NCBI RefSeq assembly: GCF_000499285.1
Contig: NZ_AWUN01000004.1
Coordinates: 1 to 64,000, forward strand
Origin: Bifidobacterium sp. 7101
GTDB lineage: Bacteria; Actinomycetota; Actinomycetes; Actinomycetales; Bifidobacteriaceae
DNA: 64,000 bases
Direction: 5' to 3'
Shown here piece after piece: positions 29,752 through 43,167 of this stretch; position 1 is the first letter of the stretch; the number at the start of each line of letters is the position of its first letter. The translations under genes were made by a program, and so were the position numbers. Under the pieces are notes generated by a model, which saw only the letters and a list, made by a program, of their open reading frames with translations, searched no databases and was not told where the DNA came from.

Positions 29752-30726
29752 TCAGCTGCAACGGGCTCCGTCCTCCAAACGAGCTCCACGGGCCCAGTCC
29801 ATGGCCTTCATGGCACGCTTGCCGGCGGCCTTGACCATCTGCAGCTCCAAGGGCAGAGTCTTGGTACCCACCCAGAGATGGCGACGGTCCATGGCCAGCC
29901 GACCCGGCTCCAGATGCGAAGGAAGACCAGGCTCATCCCCTCGGGCTGGTGCAGCCTTGAGCACGGTCAGTCCCGTCTGCTTGTCCTGCGGGTCATCGCC
30001 TTGCCGATACAGACACCAGGCTCCCGGTTCCGGGCTGCAGGCCCGGACCTGTCGATCCAGGGCGAAAACGGGCACATCGAAACGCATGTGGGCGTCCTGA
30101 TGGGTGATTTTGGCGGCCACCTGGTAGGCGCCCTGCGTCTGCTCCTTGGGTTGAATCCGACCTTTAGCAAGGGCCTCCAGGCTGGCAGCCAGCAGGTGGG
30201 ATCCGTCCTCAGCCAGGCGATCCAGCAGCTCGCCCGAGGTCTCGTGCGGCCCGATCTCCACGGTGGATTGGGCCAGGATTGGCCCTTCATCCATACCGGC
30301 CGTCAGCCGAAAGACCGTGGCGCCGGTAATGGTATCCCCGGCCCAGATGGCCCGCTGTACCGGAGCTGCCCCCCGCCACTGCGGCAGCAGTGAAAAGTGC
30401 AGGTTGTACCAGCCACCCTCAAAGGCATCCAGAACCGGCTGGCGCAGGATCCGCCCGTAGGCCACGACGGCCGCACAGCTGGCACCCGTATCCTGCAGCC
30501 GAGCTGGAAAGTCCGGATCGGAGGGGTTGTTCTCAAGAACAGGAATCCCCAGCTTCAGTGCCTCAGCCTTGACCGGACTGGGATGCAGATGCCTTCCACG
30601 CCCCTGGGGGGCATCGGGTCTAGTGAGCACGGCAGCAACCCGGAAATGCTCCTGATCGGCCGCCAGCAATCTCAGAGATGGCAAGGCGACCTGAGGCGTG
30701 CCTGCAAACAGCAATGTCATGACCAT
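29752..30726 (-). CDS. fmt: Methionyl-tRNA formyltransferase
   Basis: A 324-residue enzyme that formylates initiator Met-tRNA using 10-formyl-THF. It has the N-terminal LLFAGTPQVALPSL, and the catalytic triad region NLHFSLLPQWRGAAP with Asp in GMDEGPI. A C-terminal OB domain follows. The start follows AAAGGAG at nine bases. The product resembles the standard Fmt length. It lies between the HAD gene (upstream) and arc, in a run of same-strand genes. Confidence 0.96.
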   Translation of the reverse strand: MVMTLLFAGTPQVALPSLRLLAADQEHFRVAAVLTRPDAPQGRGRHLHPSPVKAEALKLGIPVLENNPSDPDFPARLQDTGASCAAVVAYGRILRQPVLDAFEGGWYNLHFSLLPQWRGAAPVQRAIWAGDTITGATVFRLTAGMDEGPILAQSTVEIGPHETSGELLDRLAEDGSHLLAASLEALAKGRIQPKEQTQGAYQVAAKITHQDAHMRFDVPVFALDRQVRACSPEPGAWCLYRQGDDPQDKQTGLTVLKAAPARGDEPGLPSHLEPGRLAMDRRHLWVGTKTLPLELQMVKAAGKRAMKAMDWARGARLEDGARCS

Positions 30727-30771
30727 ATGGGCAATCTCCTTTTCATCTGACGACTGTGGACCTCTGCACGT

Positions 30772-31476
30772 TCACTGCACCTGAGGAATATTCACCCCTG
30801 CCTCGATCAGGGCAGTGCGCAGCCCGTAAGGGTCACTGAATCGCAGGCTGCGGATGCCGGCCTTGTTGGCGCCGACTACATTCATACCCTTATCATCCAC
30901 GAAGAGGGTCCTGTCAGCCCGGATTTCGAACCGATCCAGGGCATACCGGTAGATGGCCGGGTCAGGCTTACGCATGTGGATGGGCCCGGAGACCACCACT
31001 CCATCCAGCCTATGCAGGAAGGAGTCGCCGTCCCAGGCGTGATGGAAGAGCTCGGCGCCCCAGTTGGTCAACCCCCAGACGCCCAAGCCTGCCGCCTTCA
31101 GGTCCTCCACCAGCATGCGGGCACCAGGAACCGGACCGGTCAGCGAATCGACAAAGTGGTCACAGTAGTAGGCGAACATGTCATCCCAGGGGGATCCGCA
31201 GTTGGCGGCCACCCAGTCACGGGCCTGGGCACAGGTGGCTCCACCATCCATCATGTTGTTGGCCCGGTAGAAGCCGGAACGGCTGTCGTCCAGCATGGCT
31301 TCGATGCTCCTGCGCCCGTATCGGGCCACCATGGCCATCTCGGGCTGCCAACGAATCAGGACGTTGCCGAAGTCGAAGATGACCTGTTCAATGGGCTGCC
31401 CCTGGGCCTGAGCCGCTTTCTGCTCGGCCTGGATCACATCTGCTTCAACCTGGATCTCGCCCGGCCATCCCTTCAT
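30772..31476 (-). CDS. HAD-family phosphatase, YihX-like
   Basis: A 234-residue HAD superfamily IA hydrolase. Motif I is VIFDFGNVLIRW (DxG rather than DxD, as in YihX-type sugar phosphatases); motif II lies near GLTNWG, the conserved Lys in HMRKPDPAIY, and motif IV in FVDDKGMNV. The first ~28 residues are an extra acidic/Gln-rich tail. Good AAGGCGGAG before the ATG. A sugar-phosphate or small-phosphate substrate is likely, but specificity cannot be read. Confidence 0.88.
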   Translation of the reverse strand: MKGWPGEIQVEADVIQAEQKAAQAQGQPIEQVIFDFGNVLIRWQPEMAMVARYGRRSIEAMLDDSRSGFYRANNMMDGGATCAQARDWVAANCGSPWDDMFAYYCDHFVDSLTGPVPGARMLVEDLKAAGLGVWGLTNWGAELFHHAWDGDSFLHRLDGVVVSGPIHMRKPDPAIYRYALDRFEIRADRTLFVDDKGMNVVGANKAGIRSLRFSDPYGLRTALIEAGVNIPQVQ

Positions 31477-31577
31477 GACTCTCCGCCTTTCCTGAATTCG
31501 TTCGTATGCGCCTCTGCCTGCGCCCCCTCATGAAACCACTCCGCATAGACCCCCTGCATATCCGCTTGAAGCACCAA

Positions 31578-33881
31578 TCAGGTCAAATCCTTGGGATCCA
31601 TCCGGAAGCGCAGCTCTCCTCGCCCGCGACCGGCCACATACTTGGCCTGAGCCTGCTTGAGATCGTCAGCCAGCTTGTCCCGGCGGCTGGTGGGCACCCG
31701 AACCAGGGCTCGGACCCTGTCCTGCGTTCCCTCCAGATAGCCGGCTTTCAGCGTGGACGGCGCCGGTATGGGCACAGGCCCAAGCAGGGCAGGAACAGGC
31801 TCAGGGCCAGCATCTGTCACGGCCTCCTGACCCGGCGTAATCCCGACGGCGTCCAGCATCCAGACGACGGCCTCCCTTTCGCCCCAGATTGCTGCCATAC
31901 CAACAGCAGGGGGCATGGCAGTCAACCGACGGTCTTCCAGATCGGCAGCCGCCAATACCGACCCCTGCCAGGTCATCAGCGCCTGGGCCAGCTGGGGATC
32001 GCACTCCCCCAGCAGGAGCACCTGACCTCCCTGGGCCCGGGAGCGGCAGAAGGAGGCCACGCGCATCCAGGCTCCCAGGGTGTCCATACGCGCATCGACG
32101 CCAGGGGCATACAGGCTGGTCCAGGCATCCAGAATTGCCACGGCCCGGTATCCTCGCGACAGCCGGGGCAGATCCGAATCGCCAGTATCTGTATTGTTGC
32201 CATCGACGCCCGAGCCAACCACCCTGGGCTCGGCGCCCGGGGTGGCGATGACCAGACTGGGACGATCCTTTATGTATTCGACCACCCCGCGAGGCTGGCT
32301 GGGCGAAGAAATGACGATGGGCACATTTCTGAAGAGCATGCGCAGCTCCTGGGCCGTCCCGGCGGCGCCTACCCTGACCACCCGGAGCCGTGAACCCCCG
32401 CAATCCGGGCAGGACCAGTCCGTAGCCGCGGCCCCGCACCAGGCACATCGGGGCGCCCCAGGTCGTCTTGCCCGCAGGGGTCCGGTGCAACGCGGGCAAC
32501 GGGCCTGATGATGGCAACGAGCGCAACTCAGACTTTCGAAGATGCCGTCCTGAGGAATGGACAGCAGAACCGGACCACGCTCCAAGGCTTTGTTTATAAC
32601 GGCGACGGCGGTATGAGGAACCCGGGCGCCCACGGTCGGGTCGGCCAGATGGCTCAGTTCCTCCCTATTCAGCCAGCGGATCCAGGGCAGCAGGGTCGTC
32701 ACTGCGGACCGGTCAAGCGACAAAGCAGTGCCTGGACCGGTCACGCCAGAGTCTGCCTCGGTGGCCTCGGGCAGACTCTCCCAATGGGAACGTACACTTC
32801 TGGCACGGGCCATGGCCAGGAAGACTCCGCCGTGGGCACGCGCCCGCAGCCTCAGCACTCCGCGGGCGTTGGCGTATGGCATCATCCCGTCGGCGTACTG
32901 GTAGCTGGCGTCGTCCATCAGAGCGAAGAGGGCCGGACCCTCCACCGGGGCGTACATGGCAGCCCGCAGCCCTATGACGCAGCGGACCTGACCTGAGGCC
33001 AGGGCAAGGTAGGCCCTGTAACGCTCGGCAGGAGCCATACCGCTGTCCAGAATGGCGAAATCTCCGGACCAGCCACGGGTCTCCTGTTTGCCAGGACCTG
33101 CGACGACAGAAGGGCCGAAGGGACGCAACCCCAGTTGCTGGAGGACTGCGGACAGGTGGACCACCTGACGGGTGCCCGGCAGCACCATAACCGCCGACCG
33201 GTCGGCCAGCAAGGCAGCTATCAGCACCCTGGCAGCCAACAGGGCGGCTTGATCCATGCCAGGCAGAATGTCAGCCAAAAAGGCGGCGAAGGCATCATCT
33301 TCCAGCGACTGATCCAGTTTTCCCAGCCCCTGGTAGCCCGAGTCAAGCCTCTGCTTCAGCTTCTGTTGTCGCTGGGCCAGCCCAGCCACCCAGGCGGGGT
33401 CGGATGCCAAACGAGGCTGACCGGGAACCAACTGCTGCTCCTTGTCGATGCGGGCCACGCGAGGAGGCAGGGCCAACCGTAGAATGTTGGCCTCAGTACC
33501 CCCATAGGCTCTGGCGATGGCAGTGATGTCCGCGCGCAGGGAAGATGAGATCAGGCTGCGATCCAGCACCACCCGTTCCAGGAAACGCAGGGAGGCGCGG
33601 GGAACCTGGCTGTCTGCCGCGCGTTCCCAGATGATGCCGTTGACCCTGCGCGCCCCGAACCGGACGCGAACCAGACATCCCGGCTGTGCATGATCGTCCT
33701 GGTCCGCATCCACCAGATAATCGAAGGTCCCGCCCAGATGAGTGGCCTGCACATCCAGCACCACCCGTGCCACAGGGAGTTCATGGGCCGGTCGGCGCGG
33801 AGGTTTCTTTCGACTGCTGCTCGAACGACGGCGCGGGGCAAGACCATCCAGGGCGGGCTGACTGACATCCTGCGAATCCAT
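31578..33881 (-). CDS. priA: PriA-like primosomal protein N', helicase-inactive type
   Basis: A 767-residue replication-restart protein. The N-terminal DNA-binding domain (VARVVLDVQ, TFDYLVD) and the zinc-binding domain with eight cysteines (CARCHHQARCPRC ... CAWC ... CPDC) are intact. The Walker A motif (GxTGSGKT in E. coli PriA) and the DEEH box are absent, as is usual in actinobacteria. It therefore probably helps load DnaB without unwinding DNA. The chosen ATG follows GAGGGGAGAAG; an upstream in-frame start adds 12 residues. Confidence 0.9.
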   Translation of the reverse strand: MDSQDVSQPALDGLAPRRRSSSSRKKPPRRPAHELPVARVVLDVQATHLGGTFDYLVDADQDDHAQPGCLVRVRFGARRVNGIIWERAADSQVPRASLRFLERVVLDRSLISSSLRADITAIARAYGGTEANILRLALPPRVARIDKEQQLVPGQPRLASDPAWVAGLAQRQQKLKQRLDSGYQGLGKLDQSLEDDAFAAFLADILPGMDQAALLAARVLIAALLADRSAVMVLPGTRQVVHLSAVLQQLGLRPFGPSVVAGPGKQETRGWSGDFAILDSGMAPAERYRAYLALASGQVRCVIGLRAAMYAPVEGPALFALMDDASYQYADGMMPYANARGVLRLRARAHGGVFLAMARARSVRSHWESLPEATEADSGVTGPGTALSLDRSAVTTLLPWIRWLNREELSHLADPTVGARVPHTAVAVINKALERGPVLLSIPQDGIFESLSCARCHHQARCPRCTGPLRARRPGAPRCAWCGAAATDWSCPDCGGSRLRVVRVGAAGTAQELRMLFRNVPIVISSPSQPRGVVEYIKDRPSLVIATPGAEPRVVGSGVDGNNTDTGDSDLPRLSRGYRAVAILDAWTSLYAPGVDARMDTLGAWMRVASFCRSRAQGGQVLLLGECDPQLAQALMTWQGSVLAAADLEDRRLTAMPPAVGMAAIWGEREAVVWMLDAVGITPGQEAVTDAGPEPVPALLGPVPIPAPSTLKAGYLEGTQDRVRALVRVPTSRRDKLADDLKQAQAKYVAGRGRGELRFRMDPKDLT

Positions 33882-33909
33882 GGCTTCTCCCCTCGCTTTC
33901 ACAATTAAG

Positions 33910-33960
33910 AGAGCCACGGCGGATTCCCCAGTCGATGACCTGGGAACCCGCCGTGGCTCT
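33910..33960 (-). terminator. Hairpin between metK and priA
   Basis: A long stem (33910-33922 with 33948-33960, plus an inner TTCCCAG-type stem) lies 14 bases past the metK stop. The T run after it on the minus strand is weak (CTTAATTGT), so read-through into priA is possible. Confidence 0.7.
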
Positions 33961-33973
33961 TGATGAACAGCTA

Positions 33974-35194
33974 CTACCTGGTCATGCCGATGGCGGCCTT
34001 GAGCTCGCCCACCTTGTCCACCTGCTCCCAGGTGAAGTCGGGATCCTCCCGGCCGAAGTGCCCATAGGCTGCAGTCTTGGCATAGATAGGTCTCAACAGA
34101 TCCAGCTCGTCGATGATGGCAGCAGGCCGCAGGTCGAAGACCTCGCGCACGGCCTCCTGGATCTGCTCCCGGCTGACCCCCTCCTCGGTGCCGTAGGTCT
34201 CAACGTTGACGCTGACCGGATCGGCCACGCCAATGGCATAGGCCACCTGGACCTCGACCTTGTGCGCAAACCCAGCGGCCACGATGTTCTTGGCCACCCA
34301 ACGCGCCGCATAGGCAGCGGACCGGTCGACCTTGCTGGGATCCTTACCGGAGAAGGCGCCGCCTCCATGATGGGCCGCACCGCCATAAGTGTCCACGATG
34401 ATCTTGCGTCCGGTCAGCCCTGCGTCAGCCGCAGGACCGCCCAGAACAAAGGAACCGGTCGGATTGACCAGCACCCGGTAGCCCTGGTGTTCGACGGCCT
34501 TGCCGCAGACGCGATCCAGGACGGGCGTGATGACATGCTCCATCAACTGCTCCTGCAGCCAGTCATGCCCGACCTCGGGATCGTGCTGGGTGGAGATGAG
34601 GACCGTGTCAACACGACGGGGGCGGTCATCCTGATCGTATTCGATGGTGACCTGGGTCTTGCCGTCGGGCCGCAAGTGAGGGATGATCCCCTCCTTGCGC
34701 ACCTGTGCCAGCCGGAAGGCCAGCTGGTGAGCCAGATAGATGGGCAGGGGCATGAGCGTGTCGGTCTCATCGCAGGCGTACCCGAACATGACGCCCTGGT
34801 CACCGGCCCCCTGGGACTGATAACGCTCCTCACGGGTGGCAGCACTCTCCTGGCTGGCCGACAACCGTTCCACACCCTGGTTGATTTCCTTGCTCTGCTC
34901 GCTCAGAGCCACGGTCACACCGCAGGAATCCGCATCCAGTCCAATTTCTGACGATGTGTAGCCAATTCTACGCAGCACCGACCGGACCTGGGACTGAATG
35001 TCCGTGTAGCCTTGGGATGAGACCTCTCCGAAGACGAAGAAGAGACCAGTGGCCGCCGAGGTCTCCACTGCCACATGCGAGTGCGGATCCTGGGCGATCA
35101 AATCGTCCAGGATGGCATCGGAAATCTGGTCGCAGACCTTGTCTGGATGGCCCTCGGTCACTGATTCAGCCGAAATCAGCCGTCGCTCTGTCAT
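33974..35194 (-). CDS. metK: S-adenosylmethionine synthase
   Basis: A 406-residue enzyme forming SAM from methionine and ATP. It has the signatures [35 protein letters not shown] and [17 protein letters not shown] chose the ATG at 35194 because AAAGG lies eight bases upstream; a GTG three codons earlier is too close to that site. It lies 62 bases after the rpoZ stop. I saw no SAM riboswitch in that short gap. Confidence 0.97.
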   Translation of the reverse strand: MTERRLISAESVTEGHPDKVCDQISDAILDDLIAQDPHSHVAVETSAATGLFFVFGEVSSQGYTDIQSQVRSVLRRIGYTSSEIGLDADSCGVTVALSEQSKEINQGVERLSASQESAATREERYQSQGAGDQGVMFGYACDETDTLMPLPIYLAHQLAFRLAQVRKEGIIPHLRPDGKTQVTIEYDQDDRPRRVDTVLISTQHDPEVGHDWLQEQLMEHVITPVLDRVCGKAVEHQGYRVLVNPTGSFVLGGPAADAGLTGRKIIVDTYGGAAHHGGGAFSGKDPSKVDRSAAYAARWVAKNIVAAGFAHKVEVQVAYAIGVADPVSVNVETYGTEEGVSREQIQEAVREVFDLRPAAIIDELDLLRPIYAKTAAYGHFGREDPDFTWEQVDKVGELKAAIGMTR

Positions 35195-35256
35195 TTCATT
35201 CACCTTTGTCTAGAAACCGTCACCGCCCGAGGACCCTGTACCGAGAGTCGAAAGGC

Positions 35257-35541
35257 TCAGTTGCCTTCGCTCAGATCGTCCTCGCCCAGGGTCTCCTCAA
35301 GCAGACCCTCGTTGATCTCGCGGAAGGCGATGGACAGGGGCTTCTCCTGGTTCTGGTACTCGACCAGTGGACCGACGTTCTGCAACAGGCCCTCATTGAG
35401 CTGTGTGAAATAGGAATTGATCTGACGGGCCCGCTTGGCCGCGAAGATAGAGAGCGCATACTTCGAATCGGCGTGCTTCATGAGGTCGTCGATGGGAGGA
35501 TTCGCAAATCCCTGCGGATGGGGCTCGGTACCGAATGCCAT
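35257..35541 (-). CDS. rpoZ: RNA polymerase omega subunit
   Basis: A 94-residue small subunit that helps assemble RNA polymerase. It has the [31 protein letters not shown] signature split over residues 16-45, followed by the conserved PLSIAFREI segment. ATG follows TTGGAG; an in-frame start 11 codons earlier is unsupported. gmk, often its neighbour, lies farther away here on the same strand, beyond ilvD. Confidence 0.93.
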   Translation of the reverse strand: MAFGTEPHPQGFANPPIDDLMKHADSKYALSIFAAKRARQINSYFTQLNEGLLQNVGPLVEYQNQEKPLSIAFREINEGLLEETLGEDDLSEGN

Positions 35542-35665
35542 AAGATGTTTCTCCAATTCAACTGGATGAACCATTCATTCAATCTGTATGATTTTACCGC
35601 CGGGGCTCGATTTTAGCCTCGGATACTTCTCTGCCGGGAAAAGCATTGTAAACACGCCAAAAATT

Positions 35666-35685
35666 CCAACATGTGGTCATGTTGG
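35666..35685 (+). promoter_or_regulatory. Inverted repeat in the ilvD leader
   Basis: CCAACATG-TGGT-CATGTTGG forms a perfect eight-base hairpin or dyad 34 bases before the ilvD start. It lies in the divergent gap between rpoZ and ilvD and could be an operator or RNA hairpin. No known regulator is assigned. Confidence 0.45.
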
Positions 35686-35719
35686 CGCCGTCGCTGTCCC
35701 TGTTCACTTGAATAAAACT

Positions 35720-37579
35720 ATGCAGATGCGATCAGCCAAGTTGATGAAGGAACGAGAGTTCGCGGGCGCCCGTGCTCTCTATCGTGCCGCTGGCGTCAAG
35801 GGTGAGGACTTCGGCAAGCCCATCGTGGCCATCGCCAATTCCTTCTCTGAGTTCGTGCCCGGCCACGTCCACCTGAACAAGGTGGGACGCCTGGTCTCCA
35901 AGGCCGTCAAGGAAGCGGGAGGCATCCCCCGCGAGTTCAACACCATCGCAGTGGACGACGGCATCGCCATGGGCCATACGGGCATGCTCTACTCCCTGCC
36001 CAGCCGTGACCTGATCGCGGACGCTGTGGAGTACTCGGTCAACGCCCACTGCGCCGATGCCCTGATCTGCATTTCCAACTGTGACAAAATCACCCCCGGC
36101 ATGCTCATGGCCGCTCTGCGTCTTAACATTCCCACGGTCTTCGTCTCCGGCGGCCCCATGGAGGCCGGACGTACAGTCATGCCCGACGGAACAGTCCAAG
36201 AGAGCACGGATCTGATTGACGTCATGTATGCATCGGCGGATGACAGCATCGACGATGCAGGTCTGCTGGCCCTGGAGAAGACGGTCTGTCCCACCTGCGG
36301 TTCCTGCGCCGGCATGTTCACTGCCAACTCAATGAACTGCCTGACTGAGGCCATGGGTCTGGCTCTGCCCGGCAACGGCACCACCCTGGCCTCCCACACA
36401 GCCCGGAAGATGCTCTTCGAACGGGCCGGCAAGCTGGTCGTCGAAATCGCCAACCGGTACTATCAGGATGACGACGACTCGGTCCTGCCGCGTTCCATCG
36501 CCACCAAGAAAGCCTTCGAAAACGCCATGACCATGGATGTAGCCATGGGTGGGTCGACCAACACCGTCCTGCACATCCTGGCTGCCGCACAGTCGGCGGA
36601 TGTGGACTTCACCCTGGACGACATCGAGCGCATCTCCCACACGGTCCCCTGCATCTGCAAGGCCTCTCCCTCCGGAGACTGGGAGATATCCGACGTCCAC
36701 CGGGCCGGTGGCATCTGCGGCATCCTGGGCGAGCTGGACCGTGGCGGAGTCCTTCACCAGGACACGCATTCCATCGACTACCCGGACCTGGAGTCCAAGC
36801 TCAACGACTGGGACATCATGCGCCCCACCTGCCTGGACCAGGCCAAGGAGCTCTACCATGCAGCGCCCGGGCACATCACCTCCCCAGAGCCTTTCAATCA
36901 GTCCAAGGAGTGGGAGGACCTGGACACCGACCGCGTCAACGGCGCCATCCATGACTTGGATCATCCGGCCGTCTCAGAAGGCGGTCTGGCCATCCTGCGT
37001 GGCAACCTGGCCCCCGATGGCTGCGTGGTCAAGACCGCAGGCGTGCCCAAGGAGATCTGGAACTTCCGCGGACCGGCCCTGGTGGTCGAATCACAGGAGC
37101 AGGCCGTGGAGGTCATCCTCAATGGTACCCTGCACAAGGGTCAGGCCCTGGTCATCCGTTACGAGGGACCCAAGGGCGGCCCAGGCATGCAGGAGATGCT
37201 CTACCCCACCTCATTCGTCAAGGGCAAGGGCATCGGCAAGGACGTGGCCCTGTTGACCGATGGCCGTTACTCCGGCGGCTCGTCAGGCCTGGCCATCGGC
37301 CATATCGCTCCTGAAGCAGCCAATAAGGGCCCCATCGCCCTGATCCGCAACGGCGACATGATCCGCATCGACATCCCCAACCGGCGTGTAGACGTGGAGC
37401 TGAGCGATGAGGAACTCGCCCAGCGTCGCGCAGAGCTGGAGGCCGGCGAAGGTTATGTGGCTCACAGGGACCGCAAGGTCTCCCTGGCGCTGAAGGCCTA
37501 TGCCGCCTTCGCCCGCTCGGCAGACAAGGGCGCCACCCGCGATCCGGATCTAATCAACCGGCTGTCCGGTCTGGACTGA
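35720..37579 (+). CDS. ilvD: Dihydroxy-acid dehydratase
   Basis: A 619-residue Fe-S enzyme of isoleucine, valine and CoA-precursor synthesis. It contains the cluster Cys residues in [12 protein letters not shown] and [19 protein letters not shown], and the C-terminal [17 protein letters not shown] chose the ATG at 35720, which gives the normal family length and [14 protein letters not shown]; the upstream in-frame ATG adds 44 unrelated residues. There is no clear Shine-Dalgarno site before it. A hairpin lies in the leader, and a strong terminator follows. Confidence 0.96.
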   Translation: MQMRSAKLMKEREFAGARALYRAAGVKGEDFGKPIVAIANSFSEFVPGHVHLNKVGRLVSKAVKEAGGIPREFNTIAVDDGIAMGHTGMLYSLPSRDLIADAVEYSVNAHCADALICISNCDKITPGMLMAALRLNIPTVFVSGGPMEAGRTVMPDGTVQESTDLIDVMYASADDSIDDAGLLALEKTVCPTCGSCAGMFTANSMNCLTEAMGLALPGNGTTLASHTARKMLFERAGKLVVEIANRYYQDDDDSVLPRSIATKKAFENAMTMDVAMGGSTNTVLHILAAAQSADVDFTLDDIERISHTVPCICKASPSGDWEISDVHRAGGICGILGELDRGGVLHQDTHSIDYPDLESKLNDWDIMRPTCLDQAKELYHAAPGHITSPEPFNQSKEWEDLDTDRVNGAIHDLDHPAVSEGGLAILRGNLAPDGCVVKTAGVPKEIWNFRGPALVVESQEQAVEVILNGTLHKGQALVIRYEGPKGGPGMQEMLYPTSFVKGKGIGKDVALLTDGRYSGGSSGLAIGHIAPEAANKGPIALIRNGDMIRIDIPNRRVDVELSDEELAQRRAELEAGEGYVAHRDRKVSLALKAYAAFARSADKGATRDPDLINRLSGLD

Positions 37580-37586
37580 TAAAACA

Positions 37587-37625
37587 AAATCCCCCAATCG
37601 GGCTCTGACTCGATTGGGGGATTTT
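37587..37625. terminator. Bidirectional intrinsic terminator between ilvD and gmk
   Basis: AATCCCCCAATCG pairs with CGATTGGGGGATT around ten bases, flanked by A and T runs on both sides. It serves convergent ilvD and gmk. Confidence 0.95.
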
Positions 37626-37653
37626 TGACTCTTCCGAAGTAAAGGCCAGGTAC

Positions 37654-38301
37654 TCAGAGACCGTATTCCTTGGCGATTACCTCCCAGAGCGCCTGGGCTG
37701 CTTTATCCACGCTGTCATTGACTATGACCTGGTCGAACTGATCCTCTGAGGCCAGTTCCACCTTGGCCGTCTCCAACCTGCGGGCCCGCTGTTCCTCATT
37801 TTCGGTTCCCCGCATGTTCAGCCTGGTGACCAGGTCCTGGAATGAGGGCGGCGCCAGGAAGACGTAGAACACTTCCAGGCCCAGCTCCCCCGCCCGTTGG
37901 CGGACACGATGCGCCCCCTGCAGATCTATTTCCAAAATCGTGGGCACCCCTGCCGCCAGATGGTCCAGAACCGGCTGCAGCGGGGTGCCATAGTGGGACA
38001 TGCCATGGACCAGGGCGGTCTCCAGAAAGTCCCCAGCGGCCTCCCTGCGGGCAAACTCCTGTTCATCCATGAACCAGTAGGTGATGCCGTCCTTTTCACC
38101 CGGACGCGGCGCCCGGGTTGTGGCCGAGACGGAGACCCAGACCTCAGGGTGGGCATGGCGCAGGGCTGCTTCCACAGTGCCCTTGCCTACGGCCGTGGGC
38201 CCCGTCAGCACGATCAACCGGCCGCCCGTCTTCCCCGGCCCCCCGGTCTGCTCTTCCGAAGAGTCCTGACTCGACATGTCGGCACCGTTGATCGCTGACA
38301 C
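37654..38301 (-). CDS. gmk: Guanylate kinase
   Basis: About 215 residues; converts GMP to GDP. It has P-loop LTGPTAVGKGTVE, SATTRAPRPGEKDG and the conserved YWFMDEQEF. The ~25-residue N-terminal extension is Ser/Gly-rich. The start is probably GTG at 38301, with AAGGA seven bases upstream; an earlier GTG (38307) is too close to that site, and ATG at 38277 is also possible. Confidence 0.95.
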   Translation of the reverse strand: MSAINGADMSSQDSSEEQTGGPGKTGGRLIVLTGPTAVGKGTVEAALRHAHPEVWVSVSATTRAPRPGEKDGITYWFMDEQEFARREAAGDFLETALVHGMSHYGTPLQPVLDHLAAGVPTILEIDLQGAHRVRQRAGELGLEVFYVFLAPPSFQDLVTRLNMRGTENEEQRARRLETAKVELASEDQFDQVIVNDSVDKAAQALWEVIAKEYGL

Positions 38302-38374
38302 GGCCACTTCCTTTCCTAAAGGTCATCCTCCGGCATATCCGGACCGGAACATGGGTCAATCATATAGCCAGTGC

Positions 38375-41741
<3,367 letters not shown>

Positions 41742-41749
<8 letters not shown>

Positions 41750-43022
41750 GTGCCTTCCCTTCCTTGGCGTCCTGCATCAAAGTGACGAACCTGTCGAACA
41801 GATAGGAGGCATCGTGCGGGCCAGCCGCCGCCTCCGGATGGTATTGGACGGAGAAGGCCGGGATATCCAGGCACTCCAGACCCTCGACCACTCCGTCGTT
41901 GAGATCGACATGAGAGACCCGGACTCGACCATACCGGCCTTCACCATAGGGCGAAGGCACCGGGTCCCCCTTGGGTGCCTTGACTGCGAATCCGTGATTA
42001 TGGGCGGTGATCTCAACCTTGCCGGTGCTCAAATCCATGACCGGCTGATTGATGCCGCGATGACCGAATTTCAGCTTATAGGTCTCGAAACCAAGGGCAC
42101 GGCCCAGAAGCTGGTTGCCCAGGCAGATGCCGAAGAATGGCAGCCCGGCATCCAGAACCTGTCTGAGGAGCGACACCTCTCCGTTTGCAGTCGATGGATC
42201 GCCTGGACCGTTGGAGAAGAAAACCCCGTCAGGCCCCAGGGCCTGTATCTGCTCGATAGTGGTGTCCACGGGAAGTACGTGGACCCTGCACCCGCGCTCA
42301 GCCAGCCTGTGAGGGGTCATTGACTTGATTCCCAAATCCACCGCCGCCACCGTGCAGACGGGCTCGCTCCCCTGACGATCTCCGGTTGGTTCGACGATAT
42401 AGGGCCTGTCCGTGCTGACCTCGCCGGTCAGGTGGGATCCACTCATCTGAGGGGCCGAACGGACCTGGTCAAGGAGTTCCTGCATGGTTCCAGGCCTGCC
42501 GCCGTCGTTGAAAGTTGTCTCCGGGCCTGAAAAAATACCGGCCCGCATGACACCTGCAGAACGCAAGTGCCGCACGAGCCGGCGGGTGTCTATATGACTG
42601 ATACCGACGATGCCTTGATCGACCAGCTGGTCGTGGAGACTGCCACGGGCCCGCCAGTTGCTGAAGTCGGGGCTGGGTTCCCGGACCACATACCCTGCCA
42701 CCCAAATCCTGTCCGACTCCCCGTCCTGGTCGTTGACACCGGTATTACCGATGTGGGGGAAGGTCTGCACAACGATCTGCCGTGCATAGCTGGGATCCGT
42801 CAGGGTTTCCTGATACCCCGTCATTCCGGTCGAGAAAACAATTTCACCTATGCTAGTGCCCACCGCTCCGAAGGCTCTCCCCGGATACACTTCCCCATCC
42901 TCAAGGATGAGCAAGGCTCGATTGGAGAAACGGCTATCGGAGGTGATGGTGTTGGTGTCTTTCAGGTTCACCGAACCCCCTTGATTACCGCGGATATTCG
43001 CATCCATATTAATGACCCCCAT
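41742..43022 (-). CDS. carA: Carbamoyl-phosphate synthase small subunit (glutaminase)
   Basis: A 426-residue glutamine amidotransferase subunit. The N-domain begins [18 protein letters not shown]. The class-I amidotransferase part has nucleophile Cys in [12 protein letters not shown] and the His/Glu pair in [12 protein letters not shown]. It has a ~36-residue N-terminal extension. Start uncertain: ATG at 43022 or at 43007, neither with a clear ribosome site. The pair carA-carB is co-transcribed, in a unit separate from nusB because a terminator lies between them. Confidence 0.94.
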
Positions 43023-43105
43023 GGATTATGCCGGTCGAATCATCCAAAAGACCGTTGGGTAAATTTCGCAGGATAGACTGCAGGTCAACCAGTCCGGATA
43101 TGACA

Positions 43106-43153
43106 AAAGGCCGACCTGATGCCCTAACAGCCAGCGGACATCGGTCGGCCTTT
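43106..43153 (-). terminator. Intrinsic terminator of the efp-nusB unit
   Basis: AAAGGCCGACC pairs with GGTCGGCCTTT (43106-43116 with 43143-43153), with a further short inner stem. On the minus strand it ends in TTTTGTC, 15 bases past the nusB stop. Confidence 0.9.
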
Positions 43154-43167
43154 ATCCGGATCATTGC

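Noticed and set aside
35195..35256. SAM riboswitch before metK
   Set aside because: The gap from rpoZ is only ~60 bases and shows no riboswitch-like pairing.
36330..36964. Minus-strand open frames within ilvD
   Set aside because: They fully overlap the intact ilvD gene and have no homology.
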